A stretch of 64,000 nucleotides of DNA from CALABS01 sp050260775 (GTDB lineage: Bacteria; Pseudomonadota; Alphaproteobacteria; Rhodospirillales; Magnetospirillaceae), in the NCBI GenBank assembly GCA_050260775.1, contig JBLNCP010000029.1, positions 1 to 64,000 on the forward strand, read 5' to 3'. Made by a program: the position numbers and the translations under genes. Shown here piece by piece: positions 34,888 to 44,761 of this stretch. The notes under the pieces are model-generated. The model did not search any database, was not told the DNA's origin, and saw only the letters and a program-made list of their open reading frames with translations. Every line of letters starts with the position of its first letter. Positions within the stretch are counted from its first letter, which is position 1.

Positions 34888-36783
34888 TTGCCCGAGCGCA
34901 ATGCGCCCCAGCCCGGCCATGCGGCCTCCGGGTTCGCCGACGAGACTCCGGCGGACCTGCTGAAACGCGCCACCACGGCGACGCTCAGGGCCATCGCCGG
35001 CCGGAGCGACCTCGATGTCGGCTACACCGCCGCCGGCGGCAGCGTCCGCGGCGCCGAGGTGCGGCTGCCGGCGCCCCCGCGGGCGCCGACCGAGGCCGAC
35101 CTCGCTCGCCTGCGCGGCACCGCCGACGCGGTGGCCTTGCGCTTCCGCTACCACGATGACCGCGTCCATGCCCGCCGCCTGCCGGTGCTGCCCGAGGCCA
35201 GGCGCGTCTACGATGCCGTGGAGCAGGCGCGCGTCGAGGCGCTGGGGGCCCGGCGCATGGCCGGTGTCGCCGCCAATATCGCCGCCGTGCTGGAACAACG
35301 CTGCCGCGCCGACGGCCTCGACCGCGTCACCAAGAAGGAGGAGGTGCCGCTCGCCGACGTGCTGCGGCTGTTGGCGCGCGAGCATTTCTCGGGCATGGCG
35401 CCGCCGCCCTCGGCCCGGGCGGCGGTCGAGCTGTGGCGGGCCGAGATCGAGGCCAAGGCCGGCAAGCGGCTGGACAGCCTCAAGGACCTGATCGCCGACG
35501 AAGAGGCGTTTTCCCGCGGGCTGTCCGACCTGCTGTCCGACCTCGAACTCGGCGGCGAGAACGCGCTTGAGGACGAAACCCGCGAGTCCGAGCAGGAGGG
35601 GCAGGAGGCCGAGGAGGGCGAGTCCCAGGGCAGCCGCCAGGACCAGGATCGCGAAGGCCAGGGCCAGAAGGGCGAGGGCCAGCCGCAGGCCGCCCCGGGG
35701 TCGTCCGAGGCCGGCGGCGAGCACGAGGGCCTGGAAGGCGACGCCGACATGATGATGTCGGGCGCCGGCACCGAGGAGCCGGGCGGCCCCTCCCGCCAGC
35801 GCCCGATGTTCGCGCCCAAGGGCGAGGGGCCGGAGAAGGTCTACTCGGTCTACACGACCCGGTTCGATCAGGTGGTCCCGGCCGAGGAGCTGTGCGATCC
35901 CGACGAGATGACACGGCTGCGGGCCCAGCTCGACCAGCAATTGTCGCACCTGCAAGGCGTGGTCGCCCGGCTGGCCAACCGGCTGCAGCGCAAGCTGATG
36001 GCGCAGCAGGTGCGCGCGTGGGAGTTCGACCTGGAGGAGGGCATGCTCGACACCGGCCGCCTGGCCCGCGTCGTCGCCAATCCCACCCATTCGCTGTCGT
36101 TCAAGATCGAGAAGGAAACCGATTTCCGCGACACCGTGGTCAGCCTGCTGATCGACAATTCGGGCTCCATGCGCGGGCGCCCCATCAGCGTCGCCGCCAT
36201 GAGCGCCGACATCCTGGCCCGCACGCTGGAGCGCTGCGCCGTCAAGGTCGAGGTGCTGGGCTTCACCACCCGGGCGTGGAAGGGCGGCCAGGCGCGCGAG
36301 CAGTGGCAGGCGGGCGGCAAGCCGGCCAATCCCGGCCGGCTCAACGACCTGCGCCACATCATCTACAAATCGGCCGACGCGCCGTGGCGGCGGGCGCGCA
36401 AGAACCTCGGGCTGATGCTGCGCGAAGGCATCCTCAAGGAGAACATCGACGGCGAGGCCCTGCTGTGGGCGCACGAGCGCCTGCTCGCCCGGCCGGAGCA
36501 GCGGCGCATCCTGATGGTCATCTCCGACGGCGCCCCGGTGGATGATTCGACGCTGTCGGTCAATCCCGGCAACTACCTGGAAAAGCACCTGCGCGACGTC
36601 ATCGCCGGCATCGAAAGCCGCTCGCCGGTGGAACTGGCCGCCATCGGCATCGGCCACGACGTCACCCGTTATTACCGTCGCGCCGTCACTATCATGGACG
36701 CCGAGGAACTGGGCGGCACCATGATGCGCCAGCTCACCGCCCTCTTCGACGAGGAGGAGGCGCCGCCGCCCCGGCGGTCATAA
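34888..36783 (+). CDS. cobT: Aerobic cobaltochelatase subunit CobT
   Basis: The 631-residue protein has an N-terminal CobT domain, a long acidic Glu/Gln-rich linker (about 230-290), and a C-terminal von Willebrand A domain with the MIDAS motif LLIDNSGSMRG near residue 424. It forms a two-tier ring with CobS. The start is TTG, ten bases after cobS, with AAGGA just upstream. A clear terminator follows. CobN is not in the window. Confidence 0.95.
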   Translation: MPERNAPQPGHAASGFADETPADLLKRATTATLRAIAGRSDLDVGYTAAGGSVRGAEVRLPAPPRAPTEADLARLRGTADAVALRFRYHDDRVHARRLPVLPEARRVYDAVEQARVEALGARRMAGVAANIAAVLEQRCRADGLDRVTKKEEVPLADVLRLLAREHFSGMAPPPSARAAVELWRAEIEAKAGKRLDSLKDLIADEEAFSRGLSDLLSDLELGGENALEDETRESEQEGQEAEEGESQGSRQDQDREGQGQKGEGQPQAAPGSSEAGGEHEGLEGDADMMMSGAGTEEPGGPSRQRPMFAPKGEGPEKVYSVYTTRFDQVVPAEELCDPDEMTRLRAQLDQQLSHLQGVVARLANRLQRKLMAQQVRAWEFDLEEGMLDTGRLARVVANPTHSLSFKIEKETDFRDTVVSLLIDNSGSMRGRPISVAAMSADILARTLERCAVKVEVLGFTTRAWKGGQAREQWQAGGKPANPGRLNDLRHIIYKSADAPWRRARKNLGLMLREGILKENIDGEALLWAHERLLARPEQRRILMVISDGAPVDDSTLSVNPGNYLEKHLRDVIAGIESRSPVELAAIGIGHDVTRYYRRAVTIMDAEELGGTMMRQLTALFDEEEAPPPRRS

Positions 36784-36851
36784 CCTTTTCTTCACTTGAA
36801 CTTGCGCCGAAGATGCCGTTTCATCCTTGAAACGGTATGGCAAACTTTTCG

Positions 36852-36880
36852 GCCCGCACTTCGGTGCGGGCTTTTTCTTT
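36852..36880 (+). terminator. Intrinsic terminator after cobT
   Basis: Arms GCCCGCAC / GTGCGGGC with a TTCG loop, followed by TTTTTCTTTT. Confidence 0.92.
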
Positions 36881-36899
36881 TGGCAGGCGCCATCCCGGC

Positions 36900-36994
36900 G
36901 TCATCCTGGCCAAGCGCAGCGCGAGCCGCCGTCGTCGGGATGACATTTTCACTGTCATCCCGAGCGCAAGCGAGGGGTCTCGTGCCGGGATGAG
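36900..36994. repeat. Dispersed GTCATCC/GGATGAC element
   Basis: The stretch contains repeated inverse words GTCATCC and GGGATGAC (36900 to 36994) and an ACTGTCATCCCGAGCG run, typical of the same repeat family seen at 44.8 and 48.7 kb. It fills the gap between cobT and the cytochrome gene; nothing else is visible there. Confidence 0.6.
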
Positions 36995-37003
36995 GCCGGG
37001 GGA

Positions 37004-37675
37004 TCAGTCGTCCAGCGTCGAGACGTAGGCCCAGAGGTCGTTCCACTGCTCGGCCGTCTTCGGGCGCATCAGCTCTTCCACGTCGTCGTGCTTGCGCTTG
37101 CCTTCGAGGAAATGGCCGATCTGGGCGCGCAGGTAGCGCATGTACTGGCCGGCCAGCGGCGGCTTCTTGACGCGGCCCTGGCCCTGCTTGCCGTGGCAGG
37201 AGGCGCACTCCTCCTGGAAGATGGCGCCGCCCTTGTCGATGTCGCCCGGCTCGCGGGGGATCTGCACGCTCTGCTTGGCCAGCTGGAGACGCTGGAAGGC
37301 GTCCATCTTGACGTCGTCCGAAGGCGGGTGGTTGGACAGCTTGGTCTCGGACAGGTATTTCGAGACGTCGAGCACGTCCTTCTCCGGCAGCTCGCGCTCG
37401 GTGGCGTAGGGGATCATCGGGATGTTCTCGCGCTCGCGCGACTTGAAGCGGCGCAGCTGCTCGGCGAGATAGTCGGCGTTGAGGCCGGCCAGGCGGGGAT
37501 AGACGCCGCCACCGCCGCCTTCGCCGAACTCGCCGTGGCAGGCGGCGCAGGTGCGCATGATGTCCTTGGCGGCGTCGGGATCGTAGACCCAGGGCTTGCC
37601 GTTCGGCAGCGTCTGAGCCACCGCCGCACCGCTGGTGACCAACACAAACATTGCCGCCAGAACGCCCGCGCGCAT
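37004..37675 (-). CDS. Dihaem cytochrome c (c4-like)
   Basis: The 223-residue protein has a Sec signal (about 1-20, GVLAAMFVLVTSGAAVAQ) and two CxxCH sites, CAACH near 43 and CASCH near 157, each with following methionine candidates. The duplication is that of cytochrome c4 types, periplasmic electron carriers to terminal oxidases. It stands alone and ends near the cobT repeat region. It could serve as acceptor for sulfur oxidation, but this is inference. Confidence 0.88.
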   Translation of the reverse strand: MRAGVLAAMFVLVTSGAAVAQTLPNGKPWVYDPDAAKDIMRTCAACHGEFGEGGGGGVYPRLAGLNADYLAEQLRRFKSRERENIPMIPYATERELPEKDVLDVSKYLSETKLSNHPPSDDVKMDAFQRLQLAKQSVQIPREPGDIDKGGAIFQEECASCHGKQGQGRVKKPPLAGQYMRYLRAQIGHFLEGKRKHDDVEELMRPKTAEQWNDLWAYVSTLDD

Positions 37676-37763
37676 GGTCCACCCCTTTCGGATTGTCTTC
37701 TTTCGCCGGATTTGTGGCAGGCGAAAAGAGCGGGCGCTTTGAGCGCGGTCAAGCCGGGGTGGG

Positions 37764-38300
37764 TTAGGCCCCCTTGGGGCGGAAGGCGCGGCAGACCTCC
37801 GGGTCGGTCTCGATGCGCGGACCGCCGATGAGATCGATGCAATAGGGGATGGCCGGCATCACCGCCTCCAGGCAGTCGGCGATGGCGCTGGGCTTGCCGG
37901 GCAGGTTGACGATCAGGCTGGCGCCCCGAATGCCGGCGGTCTGCCGCGACAGGATGGCGGTGGGGACCACCTTCAGGCTGACGGCGCGCATCAGCTCGCC
38001 GAAGCCCGGCATCATCTTGTCGCACACCGCCTCGGTGGCCTCGGGGGTGACGTCGCGCGGGGCCGGGCCGGTGCCGCCGGTGGTGACGATGAGGGCGCAA
38101 TGCTCGACGTCGGCCAGCTCGGCCAAGGTCGCCTCGATCACCGGCTGCTCGTCGGGGATGATTCGGGCAACGGGCCGCCAGGGCCCGGCGACGGCCTTGC
38201 CCAGCCACTCGGCGATGGCGGGGCCGCCCTTGTCCTCATAGACCCCCTGCGAGGCGCGATCGGACACGGTGACGATGCCGATGGGGATCTGGTCGGTCAT
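37764..38300 (-). CDS. mogA: Molybdopterin adenylyltransferase MogA
   Basis: The 178-residue protein has the MoaB/MogA fold with the motif VTTGGTGPAPRDVTPEAT and the later GASLIVNLPGKPSA. MogA adenylates molybdopterin before Mo insertion. The opening IPIGIVTVSDRASQGVYEDKGGPA is highly characteristic. It is followed, on the plus side, by a palindromic repeat. Confidence 0.93.
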   Translation of the reverse strand: MTDQIPIGIVTVSDRASQGVYEDKGGPAIAEWLGKAVAGPWRPVARIIPDEQPVIEATLAELADVEHCALIVTTGGTGPAPRDVTPEATEAVCDKMMPGFGELMRAVSLKVVPTAILSRQTAGIRGASLIVNLPGKPSAIADCLEAVMPAIPYCIDLIGGPRIETDPEVCRAFRPKGA

Positions 38301-38323
38301 GGGCGCGCCTCGTTCAGGTTGCC

Positions 38324-38389
38324 GTCACCCCCGGGCTTGACCCGGGGGGGCATGGCGGCGTGGATTGCCGGGTCAAGCCCGGCAATGAC
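38324..38389. repeat. Dispersed double-palindrome element, copy 2
   Basis: GTCA at 38324 and TGAC at 38386 bound two palindromes: CCCCCGGGCTTGACCCGGGGG at the left and the GCCGGGTCAAGCCCGGC core at 38366-38382 at the right, each with the other's sequence in reverse. It lies between mogA and the mutase gene. Confidence 0.8.
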
Positions 38390-38402
38390 GAAGATAAGTA
38401 CG

Positions 38403-40553
38403 TTACGCCGCCTTGCGGGCCTTCTTCAGCAGCTCGAGGATCTCGGCCGCCGCCTTGGGGATGTTGGTGCCGGGGCCATAGACCGCGGCGACACCCGCCT
38501 GGTAGAGGAAATCGTAGTCCTGCTGCGGGATGACGCCGCCGGTCACCACCAGGATGTCGCCGGCGCCCTGCTTCTTGAGCTCGTCGATCAGCGCCGGCAC
38601 CAGGGTCTTGTGGCCGGCGGCCAGGGACGAGGCGGCGACGATGTGGACGTCGTTCTCGACCGCCTGACGGGCGGCCTCTTCCGGCGTCTGGAACAGCGGC
38701 CCGACGTCGACGTCGAAGCCGATGTCGGCGAACGCGGTGGCGATCACCTTGGCGCCGCGGTCGTGGCCGTCCTGGCCCATCTTCACCACCAGCATGCGGG
38801 GACGGCGGCCTTCCTCGGCCGCGAAGGCGTCGATGTTGGCCTTGAGCTGCGCGAAGCCCTCGTCACCCTGGTAGACGCCGCCGTAGACGCCCGAGATCGA
38901 GCGGATGGTGGCGCGGTGACGGGTGAAGGCCTTCTCCATGGCGTCCGAGATCTCGCCGACGGTGGCGCGCGCCCGGGTGGCGTGGATGGACAGTTCGAGC
39001 AGGTTGCCCTCGCCGGTCTCGGCCGCCTTGGACAGCGCCGCCAGGGCGGCGTCGACCTTGGCCTGGTCGCGGGTGGCCTTGATCTGGTTGAGCCGCGCGA
39101 TCTGCGCCTCGCGCACCTTGGCGTTGTCGACGTCCAGGATGTCGATCGGGGTCTCTTCCTTGGGCTGGTACTTGTTGACGCCGACCACCACCTCGTCGCC
39201 GCGGTCGATGCGGGCCTGGCGCCGCGCGGCCGCCTCCTCGATCTTCATCTTGGGCATGCCCGACTCGACCGCCTTGGTCATGCCGCCCAGCGCCTCGACC
39301 TCCTGGATCAGCTTCCAGGCTTCCTCGGCCAGGCTGGCGGTCAGGCTCTCGACGTAGTACGAGCCGGCCAGCGGATCGACCACGTGCGGGATGCCGGTCT
39401 CTTCCTGGATGATCAGCTGGGTGTTGCGGGCGATGCGGGCCGAGAACGGAGTCGGCAGCGCGATGGCCTCGTCAAGCGCGTTGGTGTGCAGCGACTGGGT
39501 GCCGCCGAGGACCGCCGCCATCGCCTCGATGGTGGTGCGGATGACGTTGTTGTAGGCGTCCTTCTCGGTGAGCGACACGCCCGAGGTCTGGCAGTGGGTG
39601 CGGAGCGCCATCGAGGACGGCTTCTGCGGGTCGAACTGCTTGATCAGGCGCGCCCACAGCAGGCGGCCGGCGCGCAGCTTGGCCACTTCCATGAAGAAGT
39701 TCATGCCGATCGCCCAGAAGAAGGACAGGCGGCCGGCGAAGTCGTCGATCTTGAGGCCGCGGGCCAGCGCATAGCGCACGTATTCCAGGCCGTCGGCCAG
39801 GGTGAAGGCCAGCTCCTGCACCGCGGTCGCGCCGGCTTCCTGCATGTGGTAGCCGGAGATCGAGATGGAGTTGAACTTGGGCATGTTCTTCGAGGTGTAC
39901 TCGATGATGTCCGCCACGATCCGCATGCTGGGCGCCGGCGGATAGATGTAGGTGTTGCGGACCATGAACTCCTTGAGGATGTCGTTCTGGATCGTGCCCG
40001 ACAGCAGCTCCTGCGACACGCCCTGTTCCTCGGCGGCGACGATGTAGCCGGCCAGCACGGGCAGCACCGCGCCGTTCATGGTCATCGACACGCTCATCTT
40101 GTCGAGCGGGATGCCGTCGAACAGGATCTTCATGTCCTCGACGGAATCGATCGCCACGCCGGCCTTGCCGACGTCACCGACCACGCGGGGGTGGTCGGAA
40201 TCGTAGCCGCGGTGGGTGGCGAGGTCGAAGGCCACCGACAGGCCCATCTGGCCGGCGGCCAAGTTGGCGCGGTAGAACGCGTTGGATTCCTCGGCGGTCG
40301 AGAAGCCGGCGTACTGGCGCACCGTCCACGGCTTGGCGGCGTACATGGTGGCGCGCGGCCCGCGGGTGAACGGCGGGAAGCCGGGCAGGGTGCCGAGATG
40401 ATCGAGGCCTTCAAGGTCGGCGGCGGTATAGAGGGGCTTGACCTGGATCCCTTCCGGGGTCTCCCAGTTCAGCGTGTCCGGGGACGCACCCTTGAGGTCC
40501 TTGGAGGCCAGGGCCTCCCAGTCAGCCAGGGTCTTCTTGGCGAACTCGGTCAT
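38403..40553 (-). CDS. scpA: Methylmalonyl-CoA mutase, large catalytic subunit
   Basis: The 716-residue enzyme isomerises methylmalonyl-CoA and succinyl-CoA with adenosylcobalamin. It has the TIM-barrel part (PPSMRIVADIIEYTSK, SISGYHMQEAGATA) and the C-terminal cobalamin domain with DGHDRGAKV near 593, where His binds cobalt. The start MTEFAKKTLADW is behind GGAGGAAAGAAA. Its chaperone meaB is 5 kb away and the cobalt chelatase genes 2 kb away. It could serve propionate use or the ethylmalonyl-CoA pathway. Confidence 0.95.
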   Translation of the reverse strand: MTEFAKKTLADWEALASKDLKGASPDTLNWETPEGIQVKPLYTAADLEGLDHLGTLPGFPPFTRGPRATMYAAKPWTVRQYAGFSTAEESNAFYRANLAAGQMGLSVAFDLATHRGYDSDHPRVVGDVGKAGVAIDSVEDMKILFDGIPLDKMSVSMTMNGAVLPVLAGYIVAAEEQGVSQELLSGTIQNDILKEFMVRNTYIYPPAPSMRIVADIIEYTSKNMPKFNSISISGYHMQEAGATAVQELAFTLADGLEYVRYALARGLKIDDFAGRLSFFWAIGMNFFMEVAKLRAGRLLWARLIKQFDPQKPSSMALRTHCQTSGVSLTEKDAYNNVIRTTIEAMAAVLGGTQSLHTNALDEAIALPTPFSARIARNTQLIIQEETGIPHVVDPLAGSYYVESLTASLAEEAWKLIQEVEALGGMTKAVESGMPKMKIEEAAARRQARIDRGDEVVVGVNKYQPKEETPIDILDVDNAKVREAQIARLNQIKATRDQAKVDAALAALSKAAETGEGNLLELSIHATRARATVGEISDAMEKAFTRHRATIRSISGVYGGVYQGDEGFAQLKANIDAFAAEEGRRPRMLVVKMGQDGHDRGAKVIATAFADIGFDVDVGPLFQTPEEAARQAVENDVHIVAASSLAAGHKTLVPALIDELKKQGAGDILVVTGGVIPQQDYDFLYQAGVAAVYGPGTNIPKAAAEILELLKKARKAA

Positions 40554-40663
40554 TTTCTTTCCTCCACTACCCGCTCCCTCTACCCGGGAGGGCGGGAGTA
40601 TAGCCACGCCCGCGCGTCAGAGTCCACGTGCGCGCGTAATTTCCTTGCGCATGGGGCCATGCA

Positions 40664-41881
40664 TCAAAGCTGCCTGAGGAAGAGGTAATGCACCCCGTTT
40701 AGGCTCCACAATGCCCGCCATGCGTCGTCGAACGCCGATTTGCGCAGCCCCGTCCGTTCGCGGATGGTTGCGAGCGGGGTGGCGCCGTCGATCGTCCGGG
40801 CGATGGCCGCCACCTCCGGGGTGACGGTGATCTGCGCGGTCACCGGGCCCCGGTTCTTGCCGAACCGGTAGGTGCCGCCGAGATCGTGGGCCGGGAACGC
40901 GAAGCCGTCGTGCCAGACGGGGATCGCCGTGTCGCCCGCAACGGGCGGCGCGACCCGGTTGGCTTCCCGCACGGCGTAGAACACGTGCATGGGCAGCACG
41001 CTGACCAGGCGCTCGGCGAAGGCGGCGCGCTCGACCAGCGTCGCCGTGGCCAGCGGCGCCAGGATCTCCTTGTCGGCGCAATAGCTGGCGGGATCGTAGC
41101 TGGCTGCGGGAACGAAAGCGGCGATGCGCAGTCCGGCGCCGTGCGTCAAGGTCGCCAGCTCGGGCACCGAATACGAACGGTCCTGCGAATGCAGGTAGAG
41201 ATCGAAGATTTCGGCGTCGTCGGTGGGAAGCACCGCCAGCAGCGGATTGCGCTTGAGCAGGTGGGTGGGGGGCAGGGCGGCAAGCAGGCGCCGCGCCAGG
41301 GCCACCCGCTCGGCCGCCGGCCGGTCGGCGGGGGCGAGGGTGCGCAGCATCTCCTGCACCGGGTAGATGCCGCTGCGGCCGGCGGTGCCATAAAGCATCA
41401 ATCCCATGCCGCCGTCCGCGGCCAGCACGCCGGCCAGGGCGGCGATGCCGTCTTCCGGCACCGGCAGGTGGTGCAGCACGCCGCTGCAATCGATGTAGTC
41501 GAAGCTCCCCAGCCCCATCGATCCCACGTCGAGCAGCGAGCCGGTCAGGAAGGTGACGGACAGCCCGCGCGCCGCCGCCCGGCTTTCCGCGATGCGGCGC
41601 GACGCCTCGGACAGATCGAGGTAGACGATCTCGGCCGGACATCTCCGGTCCGCCAGTTGCTGCGCCAGGTAGATGAGGGCGTCGCCGGTTCCGCCGCCGG
41701 CCACCAGCACCCGGAACGGCTTGGTGAAGTCACGCCGTCCGCCGAACACGAAATGGTTGATGCCGTCGATATTGCCGCCCAGCGTCTGCTGCAGCCGCCG
41801 CGCCTCGTCGGCCGGGTCGCGGGCGGGGTAGGGGAACACCTCGTACTGGTCGCGAACGGTGCGGGCCCTGCGGTTCGACAT
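40664..41881 (-). CDS. Class I SAM-dependent methyltransferase with C-terminal extension
   Basis: The 405-residue protein has a SAM-binding core (VLVAGGGTGDALIYLAQQL, about 62-80; YIDCSGVLHHLP near 128). A long middle part and a C-terminal wing (VTAQITVTPEVAAIARTIDGA onward) of winged-helix or PqqD-like appearance may recognise substrate. The substrate is unknown. The start MSNRRARTVRDQYEVFPYP fits a GAAGGAG upstream better than a start six codons earlier. It is upstream of the mutase gene on the same strand, with 110 bases between. Confidence 0.78.
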   Translation of the reverse strand: MSNRRARTVRDQYEVFPYPARDPADEARRLQQTLGGNIDGINHFVFGGRRDFTKPFRVLVAGGGTGDALIYLAQQLADRRCPAEIVYLDLSEASRRIAESRAAARGLSVTFLTGSLLDVGSMGLGSFDYIDCSGVLHHLPVPEDGIAALAGVLAADGGMGLMLYGTAGRSGIYPVQEMLRTLAPADRPAAERVALARRLLAALPPTHLLKRNPLLAVLPTDDAEIFDLYLHSQDRSYSVPELATLTHGAGLRIAAFVPAASYDPASYCADKEILAPLATATLVERAAFAERLVSVLPMHVFYAVREANRVAPPVAGDTAIPVWHDGFAFPAHDLGGTYRFGKNRGPVTAQITVTPEVAAIARTIDGATPLATIRERTGLRKSAFDDAWRALWSLNGVHYLFLRQL

Positions 41882-41965
41882 GCCGACGTGCTCCTTCAAA
41901 GCAGATGGATTGTTTAGTAGGCTAGCCCTCCTCTCGGCAAGGGCTCACGCAATTGGGGGTGGCGG

Positions 41966-42820
41966 ATGGCGTATCTGGACCACATCCGGGCCTGCAACGC
42001 CCACGACATCGACAAGTTCCGGCCGCTCCTGGTGGAACGCCGCCACGTCGGGTGGGTGCGGCACGATACCGCGGCGCGCCTGGGCGCCTTCCCGCAGGTG
42101 TTCCGGGTCGACGACGAGGCGGTCAGCCTGCACCCGGCGCTGCAGACGCCGGACGAGCGCTCCGAGGCGGTGGACGCGGTGTGCATCGCGTTGGCCGAGG
42201 ATTGCGGCTACCCGGCCATGCGCGGGGAACGCTACCTGGTGGCGCCCCGCTGGGGCGAGGCGCCGCTGATGACCATCGACCGCGGGCTGGTCAGCGTGTT
42301 CGGCATCCGCGCCTACGGCATCCACGTCAATGGGCTGGTGCGCCGGCCGGACGGGCTGGCGCTGTGGATCGGCCATCGCGCCAAGGACAAGGCGGTGGCG
42401 CCCGGCAAGCTCGACAACATGATCGCCGGCGGCCAGCCGGCCCACCTGTCGCTGATGGACAATCTGGTGAAGGAGGCCGCCGAGGAGGCGGACCTGCCGC
42501 GCGACCTGGCGCTGACGGCCCGCCCCGTCGGCGCGGTCAGCTACTGCATGGAGGACGAGTGGGGGCTCAAGCCCGACGTCATGTTCTGCTTCGACCTCGA
42601 GGTCCCCATCGAGTTCGCTCCCCGCAACACCGATGGCGAGGTCACCCATTTCGAACTGATGGCGGTCGGCGACATCGCGACGAAGATCCGCGACACCGAT
42701 GAGGTCAAGTTCAACGTCAACCTGGTGATCCTCGACTTCCTGGTCCGGCACGGCATCCTGACGCCCGAGGACGAGCCCGATTACGTCGATATCGTCAGGG
42801 GATTGCGCCAGGGGTGGTGA
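41966..42820 (+). CDS. Nudix hydrolase with N-terminal DUF4743-like domain
   Basis: The 284-residue protein has an N-terminal DUF4743-type region (HIRACNAHDIDKFRPL, GWVRHDTAARLG) and a Nudix domain whose box reads GGQPAHLSLMDNLVKEAAEEADL, a variant of the consensus with the catalytic glutamates kept (EAAEEA). The combination matches the thiamine-pyrophosphokinase-related Nudix family found in plants, fungi and proteobacteria, proposed to clear damaged thiamine phosphates. It is divergent from the methyltransferase gene. Confidence 0.85.
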   Translation: MAYLDHIRACNAHDIDKFRPLLVERRHVGWVRHDTAARLGAFPQVFRVDDEAVSLHPALQTPDERSEAVDAVCIALAEDCGYPAMRGERYLVAPRWGEAPLMTIDRGLVSVFGIRAYGIHVNGLVRRPDGLALWIGHRAKDKAVAPGKLDNMIAGGQPAHLSLMDNLVKEAAEEADLPRDLALTARPVGAVSYCMEDEWGLKPDVMFCFDLEVPIEFAPRNTDGEVTHFELMAVGDIATKIRDTDEVKFNVNLVILDFLVRHGILTPEDEPDYVDIVRGLRQGW

Positions 42821-42887
42821 CGCCGCACCTCCCCCATGCGCCCCCGGCGGGTTGCCGCCGGCCTTGCGCCCCCTCATCTTAGGCGTC

Positions 42888-44744
42888 ATGCGACGTCGCA
42901 ATCCGTCCAATTATTACCGCACGCCCCAGCACGGCCCCCGCGCCGACTGGCGGACCATCCGCACGCTGCTGCCCTTCCTGTGGCCACCGGGCGAGCCGGG
43001 CTTGCGGCTGCGCGTGGTGCTGGCGCTCGGCTTCCTAGCGGCCGCCAAAGGCATCAACGTGGTGGTGCCGCTGCTGTACAAGCAGGCGGTGGACGCCTTG
43101 ACCGCCACCCCGGGGGTGGCGCTGACCGCGGTGCCGATCGCCATCCTGCTCGCCTACGGCGCCGCGCGGGTGGCGACCTCCACCTTCTCCGAACTGCGTG
43201 ACATCGCCTTCGCCCGCGTCGGCCAACGGGCGATCCGCGCCGTGGGCCTGACGGTGTTCCGCCACCTGCACGCCCTGGCGCTGCGCTTCCACCTCGACCG
43301 CCAGACCGGCGGCGTGTCGCGCGCCATCGAGCGCGGCACCAAGGGCATCGAGTTCCTGTTGAACTTCATGCTGTTCAACATCCTGCCCACCCTGCTGGAG
43401 ATCGGCCTGGTCACCGTGGTGCTGTGGCATCTCTACGACGCCCGCTTCGCCCTGGCGACCTTCGGCACCATCGCCATCTACATCGGCTACACCCTGGTGG
43501 TCACCGAATGGCGCACCAAGTACCGCCGCGCCATGAACGAGCGCGACAGCGAGGCCAGCACCAAGGCCATCGATTCGCTCTTGAACTTCGAGACGGTGAA
43601 GTACTTCGGCAACGAGGAGCACGAGGCGGCCCGTTACGACCGCTCGCTGGCCCATTACGAGGAGGCGGCGGTCAAGAGCAAGGTGACGCTGTCGATGCTC
43701 AACATCGGCCAGGGCGCCATCATCGCCGTGGGCCTGACGGTGGTGATGGTGATGGCCGGGGCGGGCGTCGTCGACCGGTCCATGAGCGTCGGCGACTTCG
43801 TGCTGGTCAACACTTACCTGGTCCAGCTCTACCTGCCGCTCAATTTCCTCGGCTTTGTCTACCGCGAGATCAAGCAGTCGCTGACCGACATGGAATCCAT
43901 GTTCCGCCTGCTCGCCGAGCATGCCGAGATCACCGACGCTCCCGGGGCCTCCGCGCTGGCGGTGAGCGGCGGCGAGGTGCGCTTCGAGGACGTGCGCTTC
44001 AGCTACCACCCCGAGCGCGAGATCCTGAAGGGGGTGAGTTTCGCCGTGCCGCCCGGCCGCACGGTGGCGATCGTCGGTCCGTCGGGGGCGGGCAAGAGCA
44101 CGCTGTCGCGCCTGCTGTTCCGCTTCTACGACGTCGGCGCCGGCCGCATCACCATCGACGGCCACGACATCCGCGAGGTCACCCAGCAGAGCCTGCGCGC
44201 CGCCATCGGCATCGTCCCGCAGGACACGGTGCTGTTCAACGACACCATCCGCTACAACATCGCCTACGGGCGGCCCGGGGCGCCGCAGGAGGACATCGAG
44301 CGCGCCGCCCGGCTGGCCGCCATCCACACCTTCGTCGCCGGCCTGCCCGAGGGGTATTCCACCCGGGTCGGCGAGCGCGGCCTCAAGCTGTCGGGCGGCG
44401 AAAAGCAGCGGGTGGCCATCGCGCGGACCATCCTCAAGGACCCGCGCATCCTGATCTTCGACGAGGCGACCAGCGCGCTCGACACCCACACCGAGAAGGA
44501 GATCCAGGCGTCGTTGCGCGAGGTCTCCAAGGACCGCACCACCCTGGTGATCGCCCATCGCCTGTCCACCGTGGTCGACGCCGACGAGATCCTGGTGCTG
44601 GAGCAGGGCGAGATCGCCGAGCGCGGCCGCCATGCCGACCTGCTGGCCAAGGGCGGGCGCTATGCCGAGATGTGGTCGAAGCAGCAGGAGGCCCGGCGCC
44701 TGCACGAGAAGCTGGAAGAGACCGAGAGCGAGGCGGCGGAGTAG
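42888..44744 (+). CDS. Atm1/HMT1-type ABC exporter
   Basis: The 618-residue half-transporter fuses a six-helix membrane domain and an ATPase with Walker A GPSGAGKST near 397, signature LSGGEKQRVAIART near 501 and Walker B ILIFDEATSALD. The N-terminal SNYYRTPQHG..DWRTIRTLLPFLWPPG and the loop region match bacterial Atm1-like transporters that export glutathione-metal or glutathione-polysulfide conjugates. The start ATG at 42888 is uncertain; upstream TTG is possible. Confidence 0.9.
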   Translation: MRRRNPSNYYRTPQHGPRADWRTIRTLLPFLWPPGEPGLRLRVVLALGFLAAAKGINVVVPLLYKQAVDALTATPGVALTAVPIAILLAYGAARVATSTFSELRDIAFARVGQRAIRAVGLTVFRHLHALALRFHLDRQTGGVSRAIERGTKGIEFLLNFMLFNILPTLLEIGLVTVVLWHLYDARFALATFGTIAIYIGYTLVVTEWRTKYRRAMNERDSEASTKAIDSLLNFETVKYFGNEEHEAARYDRSLAHYEEAAVKSKVTLSMLNIGQGAIIAVGLTVVMVMAGAGVVDRSMSVGDFVLVNTYLVQLYLPLNFLGFVYREIKQSLTDMESMFRLLAEHAEITDAPGASALAVSGGEVRFEDVRFSYHPEREILKGVSFAVPPGRTVAIVGPSGAGKSTLSRLLFRFYDVGAGRITIDGHDIREVTQQSLRAAIGIVPQDTVLFNDTIRYNIAYGRPGAPQEDIERAARLAAIHTFVAGLPEGYSTRVGERGLKLSGGEKQRVAIARTILKDPRILIFDEATSALDTHTEKEIQASLREVSKDRTTLVIAHRLSTVVDADEILVLEQGEIAERGRHADLLAKGGRYAEMWSKQQEARRLHEKLEETESEAAE

Positions 44745-44761
44745 GCTTTTGTTGTCATCCC

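Noticed and set aside
38100..40688. Open frame of 862 codons antisense to the mutase gene
   Set aside because: Same shadow effect; the mutase has conserved catalytic motifs.
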